This document shows, one piece after another, positions 1 to 9,118 of a DNA stretch of 64,000 nt. The stretch lies in NCBI RefSeq assembly GCF_001945365.1, contig NZ_MSTQ01000006.1, positions 348,177 to 412,176 on the forward strand, read 5' to 3'. The notes beneath the pieces were generated by a model that saw nothing but the letters and a program-made list of their open reading frames with translations, was not told the origin of the DNA and ran no database searches. Position 1 is the first letter of the stretch, and each line of letters opens with the position of its first letter. The stretch is from Pseudomonas reinekei. Its GTDB lineage: Bacteria; Pseudomonadota; Gammaproteobacteria; Pseudomonadales; Pseudomonadaceae. Made by a program: the position numbers and the translations under genes.

Positions 1-1745
1 TCAATCATGACGGCGTATTGGGGATTCTGGCGCTGATCTTCTGGTCGCTGATCTGGGTCGTGTCGATCAAGTACATGATGTTTGTCCTGCGCGCCGACAA
101 CCAGGGCGAGGGCGGGATCATGGCGCTGACTGCACTGGCGCGGCGGGCGGCGGCAGGGCACGCGAAATTGCGCTCGTTACTGGTGGTCTGCGGCTTGATC
201 GGTGCGGCGCTGTTCTATGGCGACAGCATGATCACACCGGCGATTTCCGTGCTGTCGGCGATCGAAGGCCTGGGGCTGGCATTCGACGGTATCGACCATT
301 GGGTCGTGCCGCTGTCGCTGGTGGTGTTGGTGGCGCTGTTCCTGATCCAAAGTCACGGCACCGCGCGCATCGGCATCCTGTTCGGGCCGATCATGGTCAC
401 CTGGTTTGTGGTGCTCGGGGCGCTGGGCGTCTACGGCATCCTGCAGCACCCTGAAGTGCTGCAAGCGATGAACCCGGTCTGGGGCGTGCGCTTCTTTATC
501 GTCCATCCGGGCATGGGCGTGGCGATCCTCGGCGCGGTGGTGCTGGCGTTGACCGGCGCCGAAGCGCTGTACGCCGACATGGGCCACTTTGGCCGCAAAC
601 CGATTGCCCGCGCCTGGTTCATCCTCGTGCTGCCAGCGCTGGTGCTGAATTACTTTGGTCAAGGTGCGCTGCTGCTCGGCGATCCGGAAGCCGCGCGCAA
701 CCCGTTCTATCTGCTGGCGCCGAGCTGGGCGTTGATTCCGCTGGTCGGCCTGGCGACGCTGGCCACGGTCATTGCCTCGCAAGCGGTGATTTCCGGGGCG
801 TTCTCACTGACCCGTCAAGCGATCCAGCTGGGCTACATTCCGCGCATGCACATTCGGCACACGTCCAGCGCTGAGCAGGGCCAGATCTACATCGGTGCCG
901 TGAACTGGGCGTTGATGGTCGGCGTGATTTTGCTGGTGCTGGGTTTCGAATCCTCAGGTGCGCTGGCATCGGCCTACGGTGTGGCCGTGACCGGGACCAT
1001 GCTGATGACCACCATTCTGGTGTCGGCGGTGATATTGCTGCTGTGGAAATGGCCGCCGGTGCTGGCGGTGCCGATTCTGCTGGGTTTCCTGTTGGTAGAT
1101 GGCCTGTACTTCGCGGCCAACGTGCCAAAAATCGTGCAGGGCGGCGCATTCCCGGTGATCGCCGGTCTTGCGCTGTTTGTGCTGATGACCACCTGGAAAC
1201 GCGGCAAGCAGCTGCTGGTCGAACGTATCGACGAAGGTGGCCTGCCGCTGGACATTTTCATCAGCAGTATCGCCGTGCAACCGCCACATCGCGTACAGGG
1301 CACGGCCGTGTTCCTTACTGCGCGACCGGACGCCGTACCTCACGCATTGCTGCACAACCTGCTGCATAACCAAGTGTTGCACGAGCAAGTGGTGCTGCTG
1401 ACAGTGGTGTACGAAGACATTCCGCGGGTGCCGCCGAACCGACGCTTTGAGATCGATTCCTACGGCGAAGGGTTCTTCCGGGTGATCCTGCACTTTGGCT
1501 TCGTTGACGAACCGGACGTGCCGCAAGCGCTCAAGCTGTGTCATCTCGATGACCTCGACTTCAGCCCGATGCGCACCACCTACTTCCTCAGCCGCGAGAC
1601 GGTCATCGCCTCCAAACTCGAAGGCATGGCGCGTTGGCGCGAGGCGCTGTTCGCCTTCATGTTGCAGAACGCCAACGGCAACCTGCGCTTCTTCAATCTG
1701 CCACTGAACCGGGTGATTGAGTTGGGGACGCAGGTGGAGATGTAG
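1..1745 (+). CDS. kup: Kup-family potassium uptake transporter (5' end outside window)
   Basis: Low-affinity K+ uptake protein of the inner membrane (KUP/HAK/KT family, K+/H+ symport). The frame is already open at base 3 and reads [16 protein letters not shown], a typical Kup segment, so the gene begins upstream of the window and about 50-60 N-terminal residues are missing. The visible part has the family motif [14 protein letters not shown], about ten hydrophobic segments, and a hydrophilic C-terminal domain ending in a short soluble tail. The stop is at 1743-1745. It converges on the VirJ-like gene at 2071, with REP units and a shared terminator between them. In P. aeruginosa, as I recall, kup lies in the same neighbourhood as the mprF/hydrolase pair. 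Confidence 0.93.
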   Translation, partial: NHDGVLGILALIFWSLIWVVSIKYMMFVLRADNQGEGGIMALTALARRAAAGHAKLRSLLVVCGLIGAALFYGDSMITPAISVLSAIEGLGLAFDGIDHWVVPLSLVVLVALFLIQSHGTARIGILFGPIMVTWFVVLGALGVYGILQHPEVLQAMNPVWGVRFFIVHPGMGVAILGAVVLALTGAEALYADMGHFGRKPIARAWFILVLPALVLNYFGQGALLLGDPEAARNPFYLLAPSWALIPLVGLATLATVIASQAVISGAFSLTRQAIQLGYIPRMHIRHTSSAEQGQIYIGAVNWALMVGVILLVLGFESSGALASAYGVAVTGTMLMTTILVSAVILLLWKWPPVLAVPILLGFLLVDGLYFAANVPKIVQGGAFPVIAGLALFVLMTTWKRGKQLLVERIDEGGLPLDIFISSIAVQPPHRVQGTAVFLTARPDAVPHALLHNLLHNQVLHEQVVLLTVVYEDIPRVPPNRRFEIDSYGEGFFRVILHFGFVDEPDVPQALKLCHLDDLDFSPMRTTYFLSRETVIASKLEGMARWREALFAFMLQNANGNLRFFNLPLNRVIELGTQVEM

Positions 1746-1786
1746 GCCCTTCGCGCAATCCCGGGTCCTGCGGATAATACAAATAT

Positions 1787-1979
1787 CTGTAGGAGCCGGC
1801 TTGCTGGCGATGGCGCCTGACGACCGGCCATATTCTTCCCACCGAGGCGGCCTGCGGGCCGACTGCCTTTTTGGTGTACGCGTTCCCTCTGTAGGAGCCC
1901 GGCTTGCCGGCGATGGTGGTGTGTCGGGCGCGGCGATGTCGACTGGAAGGCCGCCATCGCCAGCAAGCCGGCTCCTACC
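1787..1979. repeat. REP cluster (one single unit plus an inverted pair)
   Basis: Three copies of a REP unit of the type GTAGGAGCCGGCTTGCTGGC: forward at 1787-1815, forward at 1889-1916 and inverted at 1952-1979. The last two form an inverted pair (REPIN layout). They fill most of the 325-bp gap between the convergent genes kup and the VirJ-like gene. I see no gene in this gap. Confidence 0.85.
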
Positions 1980-2013
1980 GATAGAGCATGGCTTTGCGAA
2001 GTTTCGTGAAGAC

Positions 2014-2052
2014 CAAAAAAACGCCCCGGCTCTCGCGAGTCGGGGCGTTTTT
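2014..2052. terminator. Bidirectional intrinsic terminator
   Basis: ACGCCCCG at 2021-2028 pairs with CGGGGCGT at 2041-2048. The stem is flanked by an A-run on the left and a T-run on the right, so it can end transcription from both kup and the mprF operon. Confidence 0.85.
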
Positions 2053-2070
2053 CGTGGGTGAAACTACAGA

Positions 2071-3369
2071 TCACTCCTGAGCTTCAGTTTCCTTGGCTTG
2101 CCGCTTCTCGATCACACCCACCAAACGCTGCGCCAGCGCCGGGTAGTTTTCGTCGAAGTGGTGGCCGCCGGGCAGTTTGATGACTTCGCCTACGGCGGTC
2201 TTGTCGGTGCAGCCGCTTTCATCGACTTCTTCTTCACCGTAGATGCACACCACTTTGGCGGCGGGCAGCTTGGCCATTTCCGGGCCGGTGGCGGCTTCTT
2301 TGCCAGCGTTGCCGAGCCAGCCTTCGACTTCGATTTCGAAGCTGCCGGTACGGGCGAAGGCCAGCAGGATGATCGCGTCGACGCGATTCTGTTCCGATTC
2401 GGCCAGGCGGTTGTAGATCGCTGGCAGAACGTCGGCGCCGAACGAGTAACCGGTGAGGATGAAGCGCTTGGTGCCCCATTTCTGCCGGTAGTGCTGCATC
2501 AGCTCTGCCAGGTCCAGGGCGCTTTGCTCGGGGCTCTTGTGCTGCCAGTAGTAGCGCAGGGTGTCGATGCCGACCACCGGGTAGCCGATCTTGGCCATTT
2601 CACCTGCGACGTCGCGGTCCAGGTCGCGCCAGCCGCCGTCACCGGAGAGGAACAGGGTGACGGTGTCCTTCGCCTGGCCGGCCGGCACTTCAACCACCGG
2701 AATCTGCAGGCCGCCGGCGGCTTTGTCGCCGCCGACGAGGAGCTTGCGCAGCTCGTTGTTCAGCACTTGCGGCAGGTTGATGTCGTAGTCGCTGATGCTG
2801 GTTTCGGCGTTGGGTTGATCGCGCACGAAGCCGGCGCTGGTGTCGTCCGGGTTGTCGTTCCAGGCCACCAGCCAGTGACCGTGGGCGGCGCTTTTGGGCA
2901 GCAAGTGCGTGCAGCCACCGGGTTTTTCCAGGGCCAGGTCCACCGACACGGCCTGCGCCTTGTCGTTCTTCTGTTCCGACAACCAGCGCCAGGCCAGCAC
3001 GGCGCCCGGGCCGATGCCGCTGACCAGCGTGGCCGGGCCTTTCAACTCGCGCAGGCCGGCTTGCAAGGCGCGGCTTTGCAGCAGGCAGTCCTTGGGGAGA
3101 ATCACCTGGACGATTTGCGCCGAGGCGCTGCGGCTCAGGGTGGTCAGCTGCTTGTCATTGAGTTTCTGATCGTCAGTGACCGCCACCAGCACCTGGGCTT
3201 TGGGTGTGGTGCCGGGGATGACGCGGGTCATGGCCGCGCCATCGGCCGGTGTGAGTTGTTCGAGGGGCGGTTCCGGTGCCGGGCGTTTGAGGTACCAGAA
3301 ACCGCCACCGACAATCACGGCCAGCACAATCAGTGCGGCCAGGATGTACTTCAGGGAGCGTTGAATCAT
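2071..3369 (-). CDS. AcvB/VirJ-family aminoacyl-phosphatidylglycerol hydrolase
   Basis: Predicted alpha/beta-hydrolase of 432 aa that removes the amino acid from aminoacyl-phosphatidylglycerol in the periplasm, reversing the product of the adjacent mprF. An N-terminal hydrophobic segment (residues 8-27) is a signal or anchor. The VirJ motif SGDGGW is at 242-247, the nucleophile-elbow motif GYSFGAD at 307-313, and a histidine-bearing GGHHFDENY lies near residue 400. The ATG overlaps the mprF stop by one base (TGATG at 3367-3371), so the pair should be translationally coupled. As I recall, the P. aeruginosa equivalent PA0919 hydrolyses alanyl-PG made by PA0920. The function is inferred from family and context; specificity for Ala or Lys is not visible. 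Confidence 0.85.
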   Translation of the reverse strand: MIQRSLKYILAALIVLAVIVGGGFWYLKRPAPEPPLEQLTPADGAAMTRVIPGTTPKAQVLVAVTDDQKLNDKQLTTLSRSASAQIVQVILPKDCLLQSRALQAGLRELKGPATLVSGIGPGAVLAWRWLSEQKNDKAQAVSVDLALEKPGGCTHLLPKSAAHGHWLVAWNDNPDDTSAGFVRDQPNAETSISDYDINLPQVLNNELRKLLVGGDKAAGGLQIPVVEVPAGQAKDTVTLFLSGDGGWRDLDRDVAGEMAKIGYPVVGIDTLRYYWQHKSPEQSALDLAELMQHYRQKWGTKRFILTGYSFGADVLPAIYNRLAESEQNRVDAIILLAFARTGSFEIEVEGWLGNAGKEAATGPEMAKLPAAKVVCIYGEEEVDESGCTDKTAVGEVIKLPGGHHFDENYPALAQRLVGVIEKRQAKETEAQE

Positions 3370-6011
3370 CAGCGTTTCACCAATCCAGTCAAGCCGCCTG
3401 CAATCAGGGCGGCAGTATCGGCCAAGGCAACCAGCGGATCGAGTCCGGCGGGCACGGCCATATAACGGGGTTCCCAGTCAGGCTGGAACTTGTCTTTGAA
3501 GCGGCGCAAGCCTTGGAAGTTGTAGAGCTGCTCACCACGGCGGAATACCATCGAGCCCAGGCGCTGGGTCAACGGTGCCCCGCGACGGGGTTGCAACCCC
3601 GACAACGGCACCATGCCCAGGCTGAAACGCGCGTATCCGTGACTCTTATAGTGTTGAATCAGGCCAACCATCATGAACTCCATGGTCAGCTTCGGAGCTT
3701 CGGGGTGTGCACGCATCAGGTCGAGGCTGGCCAGGTCATGGCTGTAGGTCTCGAGCAGGTTGGCGAACGCCACCGGGCGTCCTTCGAAGCGGATCACCGC
3801 AATGCGGAAATGCCTGAGGTAATCATCACTGAACCGGCCGAGGGAGAAGCCTTTCTCGCGCACGTTCTTGCCGGTCAGCCAGGCATCGGAAATCACTTTG
3901 AGCTCATCTATCGGCGCCTGGCCCGGCTCATGGATTTCCAGCGACAAGCCATCGCGGGTGCCACGGTTCCAGGTGTAGCGCAGGTCCTTCATCTCCTTGC
4001 CCTTGGCTTCGAGATCAAAGCGCTTGAGATCGACCCGGGCTTCTTCACCGAGCTTGATCGCGGTCAGGCCGATGTCCATGTAGTACGGCAGGTTCTCCGC
4101 GCGCACTTGATAGAACACCGGGCGGGCGTGGTGGATGTCGCACAGGTCACGGAACTGCCAGATCATTTCCGCCCGTTGCTGGCCAGGGCCGATCGGGTCA
4201 TACAGCGCCACCAGGCTGCGGCCACGACGGGCATACATCAGGAACGCCTCATCGTTGGGATGAAACAGCAGCGCCTTGTCACCGGTCAGGGCCAGGCCGC
4301 CGTCCGGTTGCGCGGATGCCATGAGGATTTTGCTGGCGCGCTCCAGTTCATCTGGCGTCGGCAGGTGAATCACCGGGCGGGCAGTGCGCAGCAGCCAGGT
4401 CAGGGAGACCACCACCAGCAGCACCGCAGCGCCGAGCAGCGAGCGCAAACCTCGGGGTGCATCGGCGTCGAGGGTGAACTGCCACCAGAGCTGATGGCTG
4501 TAAGGCACGTCCTGATAGGCGAACAACAGCAGCCACATCGAAGCCCCGAGTACGCACACGCTGGCCACCAGGTACAGCGGTGAGAACGGCAATTCGGTCA
4601 GGCGGCTCGGGCGATAGAACGAGCGGCGGAAAACCCCCAGCAGGCTCGCAGTCAGCACCATCAGGCTGGCTTCCTCCCAGTCGAAACCCTTGAGTAGCGA
4701 GAGCAGGGCGCCGACCAGCAACAGAATGGTGGTCAGCATCCACGCTGCCGACAGTCGCCGACGCAGGCCCTGGGCAAGCAGCAGGCACAACACGCCGATC
4801 AGGCTGGCGCCAAGGTGCGAGGCGTCGACCAGTCGATGGGGAATCAGGAAACCGATGTGTTCCAGGCGGGTGTCGATTTCCGGTGTTGCCCCTGAAAACA
4901 ACAGCACCACGCCGGACAGGAACACCAGCACAGCGAGGATTGGCGCTGCCAGGCCAGACGCGGCGCGCAGCGTCTGGCGAGTCTGGAACAGGCGTTGGCC
5001 TTCGTTGATTAACAGCAACAGGCACGCCACCAACATCGGCAGCACCACGTAGATCAGGCGGTAGAGCAGCAGGGCAGCGGCCAGTGGCGCGGCGCCGAGT
5101 TTGTCGGAGAAGGCCGCCAGCAAGATCGCTTCGAACACGCCGACGCCACCCGGCACATGACTGAGTACGCCGGCAGCCAGAGCCAGCAGATACACCAGCA
5201 GGAACGCGCCAAAAGGCGGGGCTTGCGGCAGCAGGAGATAAAGCACGGTCGCGGCGGCGGCTACGTCCAGGGCGGTGATGATCAGTTGCAAGAAGGTCAG
5301 GCGGCGCCCTGGCAGGCGCAGGGTGCGACGACCGATCTTGACCAGCAGGTTATCGGGGTAAGGTTGTTCCGGCAGCCTGCGACGGTACAGGCCGATGGCG
5401 AGTACGCTGAACAATAACAGTACGGCGGCGGAGATGGCGCCAAGCAGGGTTTCGGAGAGCCCCAGCGCCGCAGAGGCCGCGGGCAGGCTGCTGAGCGTCG
5501 CCAGTGCTGCCAGCGGCGGCAGGGCGCAACCGAGCGACAGGCTGGCGAACAGCGTCATGTGCGCGACTTCAGTGGCCCCCAGGCCGTGACGTGAATATAA
5601 ACGGTAGCGAACCGAACCGCCCGAGAGCATCGAAAGGCCGATGGCATTGCCGATGGCGAAAGCGGTGAAACCGCCCAGAGCCAGGGTGCGCGGTGCCAGG
5701 CTCACGCCGGCGTAGCGACTGGCTGACCATTCGTAACCGAGCAATATGATGAAGCCCGCCACGGTCGCGCCCAGTGCACCGAGCAATGCCGGTTTTGGTA
5801 CGTCGAGAATCGAGTCGTGCAGGGCGTCCAGATCAAGTTCGCTCAGCAGGTGACGACAGGCAATCAGCGCGATCGCGAACAACAGCAGCGTGACCGCAAG
5901 GCCGATGGGCTGACGGTATTTGCTGACACGATCAAGCAAGCGCAGCCGCTCGGCCTTGATCGGTTGTGTTGCTGTGACGGTGTCTTGTGAATCAGACGAG
6001 TTGGCGCGCAT
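3369..6011 (-). CDS. mprF: MprF: bifunctional aminoacyl-phosphatidylglycerol synthase/flippase
   Basis: Integral membrane enzyme of 880 aa that transfers an amino acid from aminoacyl-tRNA to phosphatidylglycerol and flips the product outward, lowering surface negative charge and giving resistance to cationic peptides. The N-terminal ~540 residues are a long series of hydrophobic segments (flippase domain); the C-terminal ~330 residues are the soluble DUF2156 synthase domain. I chose ATG 6011 over an in-frame TTG at 6014 because AGAGG sits 6 bases before the ATG. It is the first gene of a two-gene operon with the hydrolase at 2071-3369. In Pseudomonas the donor is probably alanyl-tRNA, but that cannot be read from the sequence. 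Confidence 0.92.
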   Translation of the reverse strand: MRANSSDSQDTVTATQPIKAERLRLLDRVSKYRQPIGLAVTLLLFAIALIACRHLLSELDLDALHDSILDVPKPALLGALGATVAGFIILLGYEWSASRYAGVSLAPRTLALGGFTAFAIGNAIGLSMLSGGSVRYRLYSRHGLGATEVAHMTLFASLSLGCALPPLAALATLSSLPAASAALGLSETLLGAISAAVLLLFSVLAIGLYRRRLPEQPYPDNLLVKIGRRTLRLPGRRLTFLQLIITALDVAAAATVLYLLLPQAPPFGAFLLVYLLALAAGVLSHVPGGVGVFEAILLAAFSDKLGAAPLAAALLLYRLIYVVLPMLVACLLLLINEGQRLFQTRQTLRAASGLAAPILAVLVFLSGVVLLFSGATPEIDTRLEHIGFLIPHRLVDASHLGASLIGVLCLLLAQGLRRRLSAAWMLTTILLLVGALLSLLKGFDWEEASLMVLTASLLGVFRRSFYRPSRLTELPFSPLYLVASVCVLGASMWLLLFAYQDVPYSHQLWWQFTLDADAPRGLRSLLGAAVLLVVVSLTWLLRTARPVIHLPTPDELERASKILMASAQPDGGLALTGDKALLFHPNDEAFLMYARRGRSLVALYDPIGPGQQRAEMIWQFRDLCDIHHARPVFYQVRAENLPYYMDIGLTAIKLGEEARVDLKRFDLEAKGKEMKDLRYTWNRGTRDGLSLEIHEPGQAPIDELKVISDAWLTGKNVREKGFSLGRFSDDYLRHFRIAVIRFEGRPVAFANLLETYSHDLASLDLMRAHPEAPKLTMEFMMVGLIQHYKSHGYARFSLGMVPLSGLQPRRGAPLTQRLGSMVFRRGEQLYNFQGLRRFKDKFQPDWEPRYMAVPAGLDPLVALADTAALIAGGLTGLVKR

Positions 6012-6250
6012 CAATCACCTCTTGGATTGTGCGCGACAGGATGGAGGTATCCAGCCAAGTTACCAATCCCTGCAGAAAAAAATAATCACAAATATTAACG
6101 CCTCGCACCGGATGATGGAGAGAGCGCGTCATCAGTCGTAGAGGGTTCAGTCTGCGATAGAGCATAGTCTGAACTCGGCGCATGGGGGACCCGAATGGCG
6201 TGCTACACAGTGACAGATCATTGTTGCGAAAGGACTTTTTCAACAGATAC

Positions 6251-6282
6251 AAAAAAGGCCACTCTTTCGAGTAGCCTTTTTT
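6251..6282 (-). terminator. Terminator of first initiator tRNA gene
   Basis: On the minus strand an AGTGGCC/GGCTACT-type stem, with an internal TCGA loop, is followed by a T-run directly after the tRNA 3' end. Confidence 0.75.
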
Positions 6283-6288
6283 GATGTT

Positions 6289-6365
<77 letters not shown>

Positions 6366-6378
6366 TCTGTGTGGCGGC

Positions 6379-6406
6379 ATTCTATAGAGTATCGGCGAGG
6401 TGTCAA
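6379..6406 (-). promoter_or_regulatory. Sigma70-type promoter of tRNA-fMet copy 1
   Basis: On the minus strand, TTGACA (6401-6406) and TAGAAT (6379-6384) with a 16-base spacer, ending 13 bases before the mature tRNA. Confidence 0.75.
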
Positions 6407-6558
6407 CCGTTAATCCCCGCAAGGGTCAAATAAACGTAAAAGCGCGGCAAACGGTCGCAGGTGCAGCTTAAGTCACAGAATCGCAACGATTTCTCATTTG
6501 GGGTCAATTCAGGATTCAACATCAGTTAGAGGCTTGACCCTATAAAACAGGCGCGCAC

Positions 6559-6589
6559 AAAAAAGGCCACTCTTTCGAGTAGCCTTTTT
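6559..6589 (-). terminator. Terminator of second initiator tRNA gene
   Basis: Same stem and T-run as after copy 1, following the tRNA at 6596-6672 on the minus strand. Confidence 0.75.
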
Positions 6590-6595
6590 GATGTT

Positions 6596-6672
<77 letters not shown>

Positions 6673-6684
6673 TCTGTGTGGCGC

Positions 6685-6712
6685 ATTCTATAGAGAATCG
6701 CCGGGGTGTCAA
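6685..6712 (-). promoter_or_regulatory. Sigma70-type promoter of tRNA-fMet copy 2
   Basis: TTGACA (6707-6712) and TAGAAT (6685-6690) on the minus strand, 16-base spacer, as in copy 1. Confidence 0.75.
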
Positions 6713-6888
6713 CCCGCAGATCCGACAAAATCCGTTTCGCTTCAATTGCTTAGCTAAAAGGCGAGTTGTCGGAAAGGCCTGAGACGCAGGCGTGGCAAGG
6801 CTTTCAGCTCTATTGGCATAAGCTTTTCGATTGAGAAAATAAATTCATCGAGAGCTTTCCTACAGATCCTCAGGAAGATTGAGCACTA
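6713..6888. other. Non-coding interval before dinB
   Basis: No convincing ORF or RNA gene. The segment is somewhat richer in A/T than its surroundings and separates the tRNA unit from the dinB control region. Confidence 0.5.
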
Positions 6889-6904
6889 CTGGTGCTATAT
6901 ACAG
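6889..6904 (+). promoter_or_regulatory. LexA-like SOS box upstream of dinB
   Basis: CTGGTGCTATATACAG fits CTG-N10-CAG, close to the gammaproteobacterial LexA consensus CTGTATATATATACAG. It ends 67 bases before the dinB ATG, as expected for an SOS-controlled polymerase gene. Confidence 0.75.
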
Positions 6905-6971
6905 GTGTCGGTGAGATACTGCGTGTCCTACACCTCGTACGCTAATTCTTCATCATGAACACCGCGTTTAT

Positions 6972-8033
6972 ATGACCCAGCGAAAAATCATCCACGTCGA
7001 TTGTGACTGTTTCTACGCCGCCATCGAGATGCGTGATGACCCGCGCCTGGCCGGCAAGCCCCTGGCGGTAGGGGGCTCCGCGGATCGGCGTGGGGTCATC
7101 GCCACCTGCAATTACGAGGCACGGGCGTATGGGGTGCGTTCGGCCATGTCTTCCGGGCATGCATTGAAGCTGTGTCCCGACCTGACCATCGTCAAGCCGC
7201 GTATGGATGCCTATAGAGAGGCGTCAAAGGAAATTCATACGATTTTTCGCGATTACACCGACATCATCGAGCCGTTGTCCCTGGATGAAGCGTACCTCGA
7301 CGTGTCGGACAGCGCACATTTCGGTGGAAGCGCCACGCGGATCGCCCAGGACATCCGCCGTCGTGTATCCAATCAGTTGCACATTACGGTGTCGGCGGGT
7401 GTGGCGCCTAACAAGTTTCTCGCCAAGATCGCCAGTGACTGGAAGAAACCCAACGGTTTGTTCGTCATCACGCCGGATCGGGTCGAAGACTTTGTCAGTG
7501 GCTTGCCGGTGAGCAAGTTGCACGGGGTCGGCAAAGTCACGGCCGAGCGGTTGGGCAAGCTCGGCATCGTCGATTGCTCGCACTTGCGCGAGTGGGACAA
7601 GTTGGCGCTGGTGCGTGAGTTTGGCAGTTTTGGTGAGCGACTCTGGAGCCTGGCGCGTGGAATCGATGATCGCCAGGTGCATAACGACAGCCGGCGGCAG
7701 TCCATCAGTGTCGAAAACACCTACGACGTTGACCTGCCGGATCTGCGTAGCTGCCTCGACAAACTGCCGGAGCTGCTGGACACCCTCAAAACCCGTATGG
7801 AACGAATCGACAGCAGCTATCGGCCGGGCAAGCCGTTCGTCAAAGTGAAATTCCATGACTTCACCCAGACCACGCTGGAGCAGGCAGGGGCGGGAAGGGA
7901 TCTGGGCAGTTATCAGTTGTTGCTGACCCAGGCTTTCAATCGCGGTGGTAAACCGGTGCGGTTGCTGGGGGTGGGGGTGAGGCTGGAGGATTTGCGAGGC
8001 GGGTTTGAGCAGATGGAGTTGTTTGAGCGGTAG
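6972..8033 (+). CDS. dinB: DNA polymerase IV (Y-family, DinB)
   Basis: Error-prone translesion polymerase of 353 aa induced by DNA damage. The N-terminus HVDCDCFYAAIE carries the first catalytic Asp, and SLDEAYLDVSD carries the second Asp-Glu pair. Thumb and little-finger domains follow. The C-terminus has QMELF, a beta-clamp-binding motif, so the protein is complete. The LexA-like box at 6889-6904 supports SOS control. The following gap holds a REP pair. Confidence 0.97.
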   Translation: MTQRKIIHVDCDCFYAAIEMRDDPRLAGKPLAVGGSADRRGVIATCNYEARAYGVRSAMSSGHALKLCPDLTIVKPRMDAYREASKEIHTIFRDYTDIIEPLSLDEAYLDVSDSAHFGGSATRIAQDIRRRVSNQLHITVSAGVAPNKFLAKIASDWKKPNGLFVITPDRVEDFVSGLPVSKLHGVGKVTAERLGKLGIVDCSHLREWDKLALVREFGSFGERLWSLARGIDDRQVHNDSRRQSISVENTYDVDLPDLRSCLDKLPELLDTLKTRMERIDSSYRPGKPFVKVKFHDFTQTTLEQAGAGRDLGSYQLLLTQAFNRGGKPVRLLGVGVRLEDLRGGFEQMELFER

Positions 8034-8068
8034 GGTCAGGGTTTTGATGCCGCAGTGAATGTCGGGCA

Positions 8069-8137
8069 GCCATCGCAGGCAAGCCCGCTCCCACAGGTAC
8101 TGCATCGTCCTTGTGGGCGCGGGCTTGTCCGCGATGC
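8069..8137. repeat. REP inverted pair
   Basis: CCATCGCAGGCAAGCCCGCT at 8070 and its near-inverse at 8110-8137 form an inverted pair between the convergent ends of dinB and the lipoprotein gene at 8148. Confidence 0.75.
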
Positions 8138-8147
8138 TTTTCAGGCC

Positions 8148-9101
8148 TTAATTAGGCCCCGGGTCTGCCACCAGCCGCCCGGCATCCTTGGTCAAGGACT
8201 TGAGGAATTCAGTCTGCAACTCAGGATCATTGCGAGTCAGCTCAATCAGGCTTTGCTCCAGCTCGCTGGCTTCTTCTTCCAGACCCAGTTCCGACAGGCG
8301 CTTGACCCGGTGCACCCACTGGCTCACTTCGTCGTCTTCGAGGTCGTCGTAAATCAACCCGTGGGCTTCGAGCAGCTTGCCGCGCAAGGTGTGGCTGAGG
8401 GCGAGGGACGAATCGGTATGCACGTCGTCCTTGGCGTCCTCGACATTGATCTGCAGCTTGCTCAGATGATTGAGGTCATGTTCGGCGAACGGGCTGTCCA
8501 ACAGGTTCAGGCGCAATATGCCGTTTTTGTCGGTGCTCAGCTCGAAGGTTTCCTTGCCGGCCTTGACCTGCACCGGACGCTCGCTCCACGGCAGGCTTGA
8601 GTATTCCGTGCGCTTGTCGAGCTGGACTTCATCGATGCCCGCCAGGTTCTGCTGCGCGCGACCGTTGGATTGCACGTTCATGAACGGGTTGAGTCCGGCA
8701 AAGCCGTAGCTGAACCAGTCCTTGGTCACGCTATCCGGAAGGTTGCCGAGGGCAAAGACATTGACCACGTTTGCACCGACGCCGCCGACCACCGCCACCG
8801 CGCCCAACGGGATCTCGTAGACCTCCCGCCAAGGCTGGTACGGCGTGTAGCGATCGTAATGGCGCGTGACTTCGAACTCGGTGACTTCGAAGGTCTTTTG
8901 CTCGTGGATTTTCACCCGGCGTTGCGGCAGCTCAAGCACCTTGGGCTCACCAACATCAATCTGCAGGCTGTGATCGAGCAATTTGCGCTCGACACGTTCC
9001 TCGTGCTCGCTGCGTTGTGACATGTGATTGGCACAGCCGCTGACCAGCAGGGTGCCGCACAGGGCGGCACCACCGAGGCCTAAGGTGTTTCGCTTGAACA
9101 T
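8148..9101 (-). CDS. Putative lipoprotein downstream of proS
   Basis: Protein of 317 aa with an N-terminal lipoprotein signal (lipobox VSGC, Cys about residue 23), so probably anchored in a membrane facing the periplasm. A glycine/valine-rich hydrophobic stretch (AVAVVGGVGANVVNVFALG) lies near residues 100-120; the C-terminal ~100 residues are highly charged and predicted helical. It starts 17 bases after the proS stop on the same strand, so it is probably co-transcribed. I recall a conserved uncharacterised gene in the same place in P. aeruginosa. I do not recognise a functional domain. Confidence 0.85.
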   Translation of the reverse strand: MFKRNTLGLGGAALCGTLLVSGCANHMSQRSEHEERVERKLLDHSLQIDVGEPKVLELPQRRVKIHEQKTFEVTEFEVTRHYDRYTPYQPWREVYEIPLGAVAVVGGVGANVVNVFALGNLPDSVTKDWFSYGFAGLNPFMNVQSNGRAQQNLAGIDEVQLDKRTEYSSLPWSERPVQVKAGKETFELSTDKNGILRLNLLDSPFAEHDLNHLSKLQINVEDAKDDVHTDSSLALSHTLRGKLLEAHGLIYDDLEDDEVSQWVHRVKRLSELGLEEEASELEQSLIELTRNDPELQTEFLKSLTKDAGRLVADPGPN

Positions 9102-9118
9102 GACGTCTCTATCTGGTT

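Noticed and set aside
5992..6252. 86-aa minus-strand ORF in front of mprF
   Set aside because: Runs across the mprF start region, no RBS or similarity that I recognise; treated as chance.
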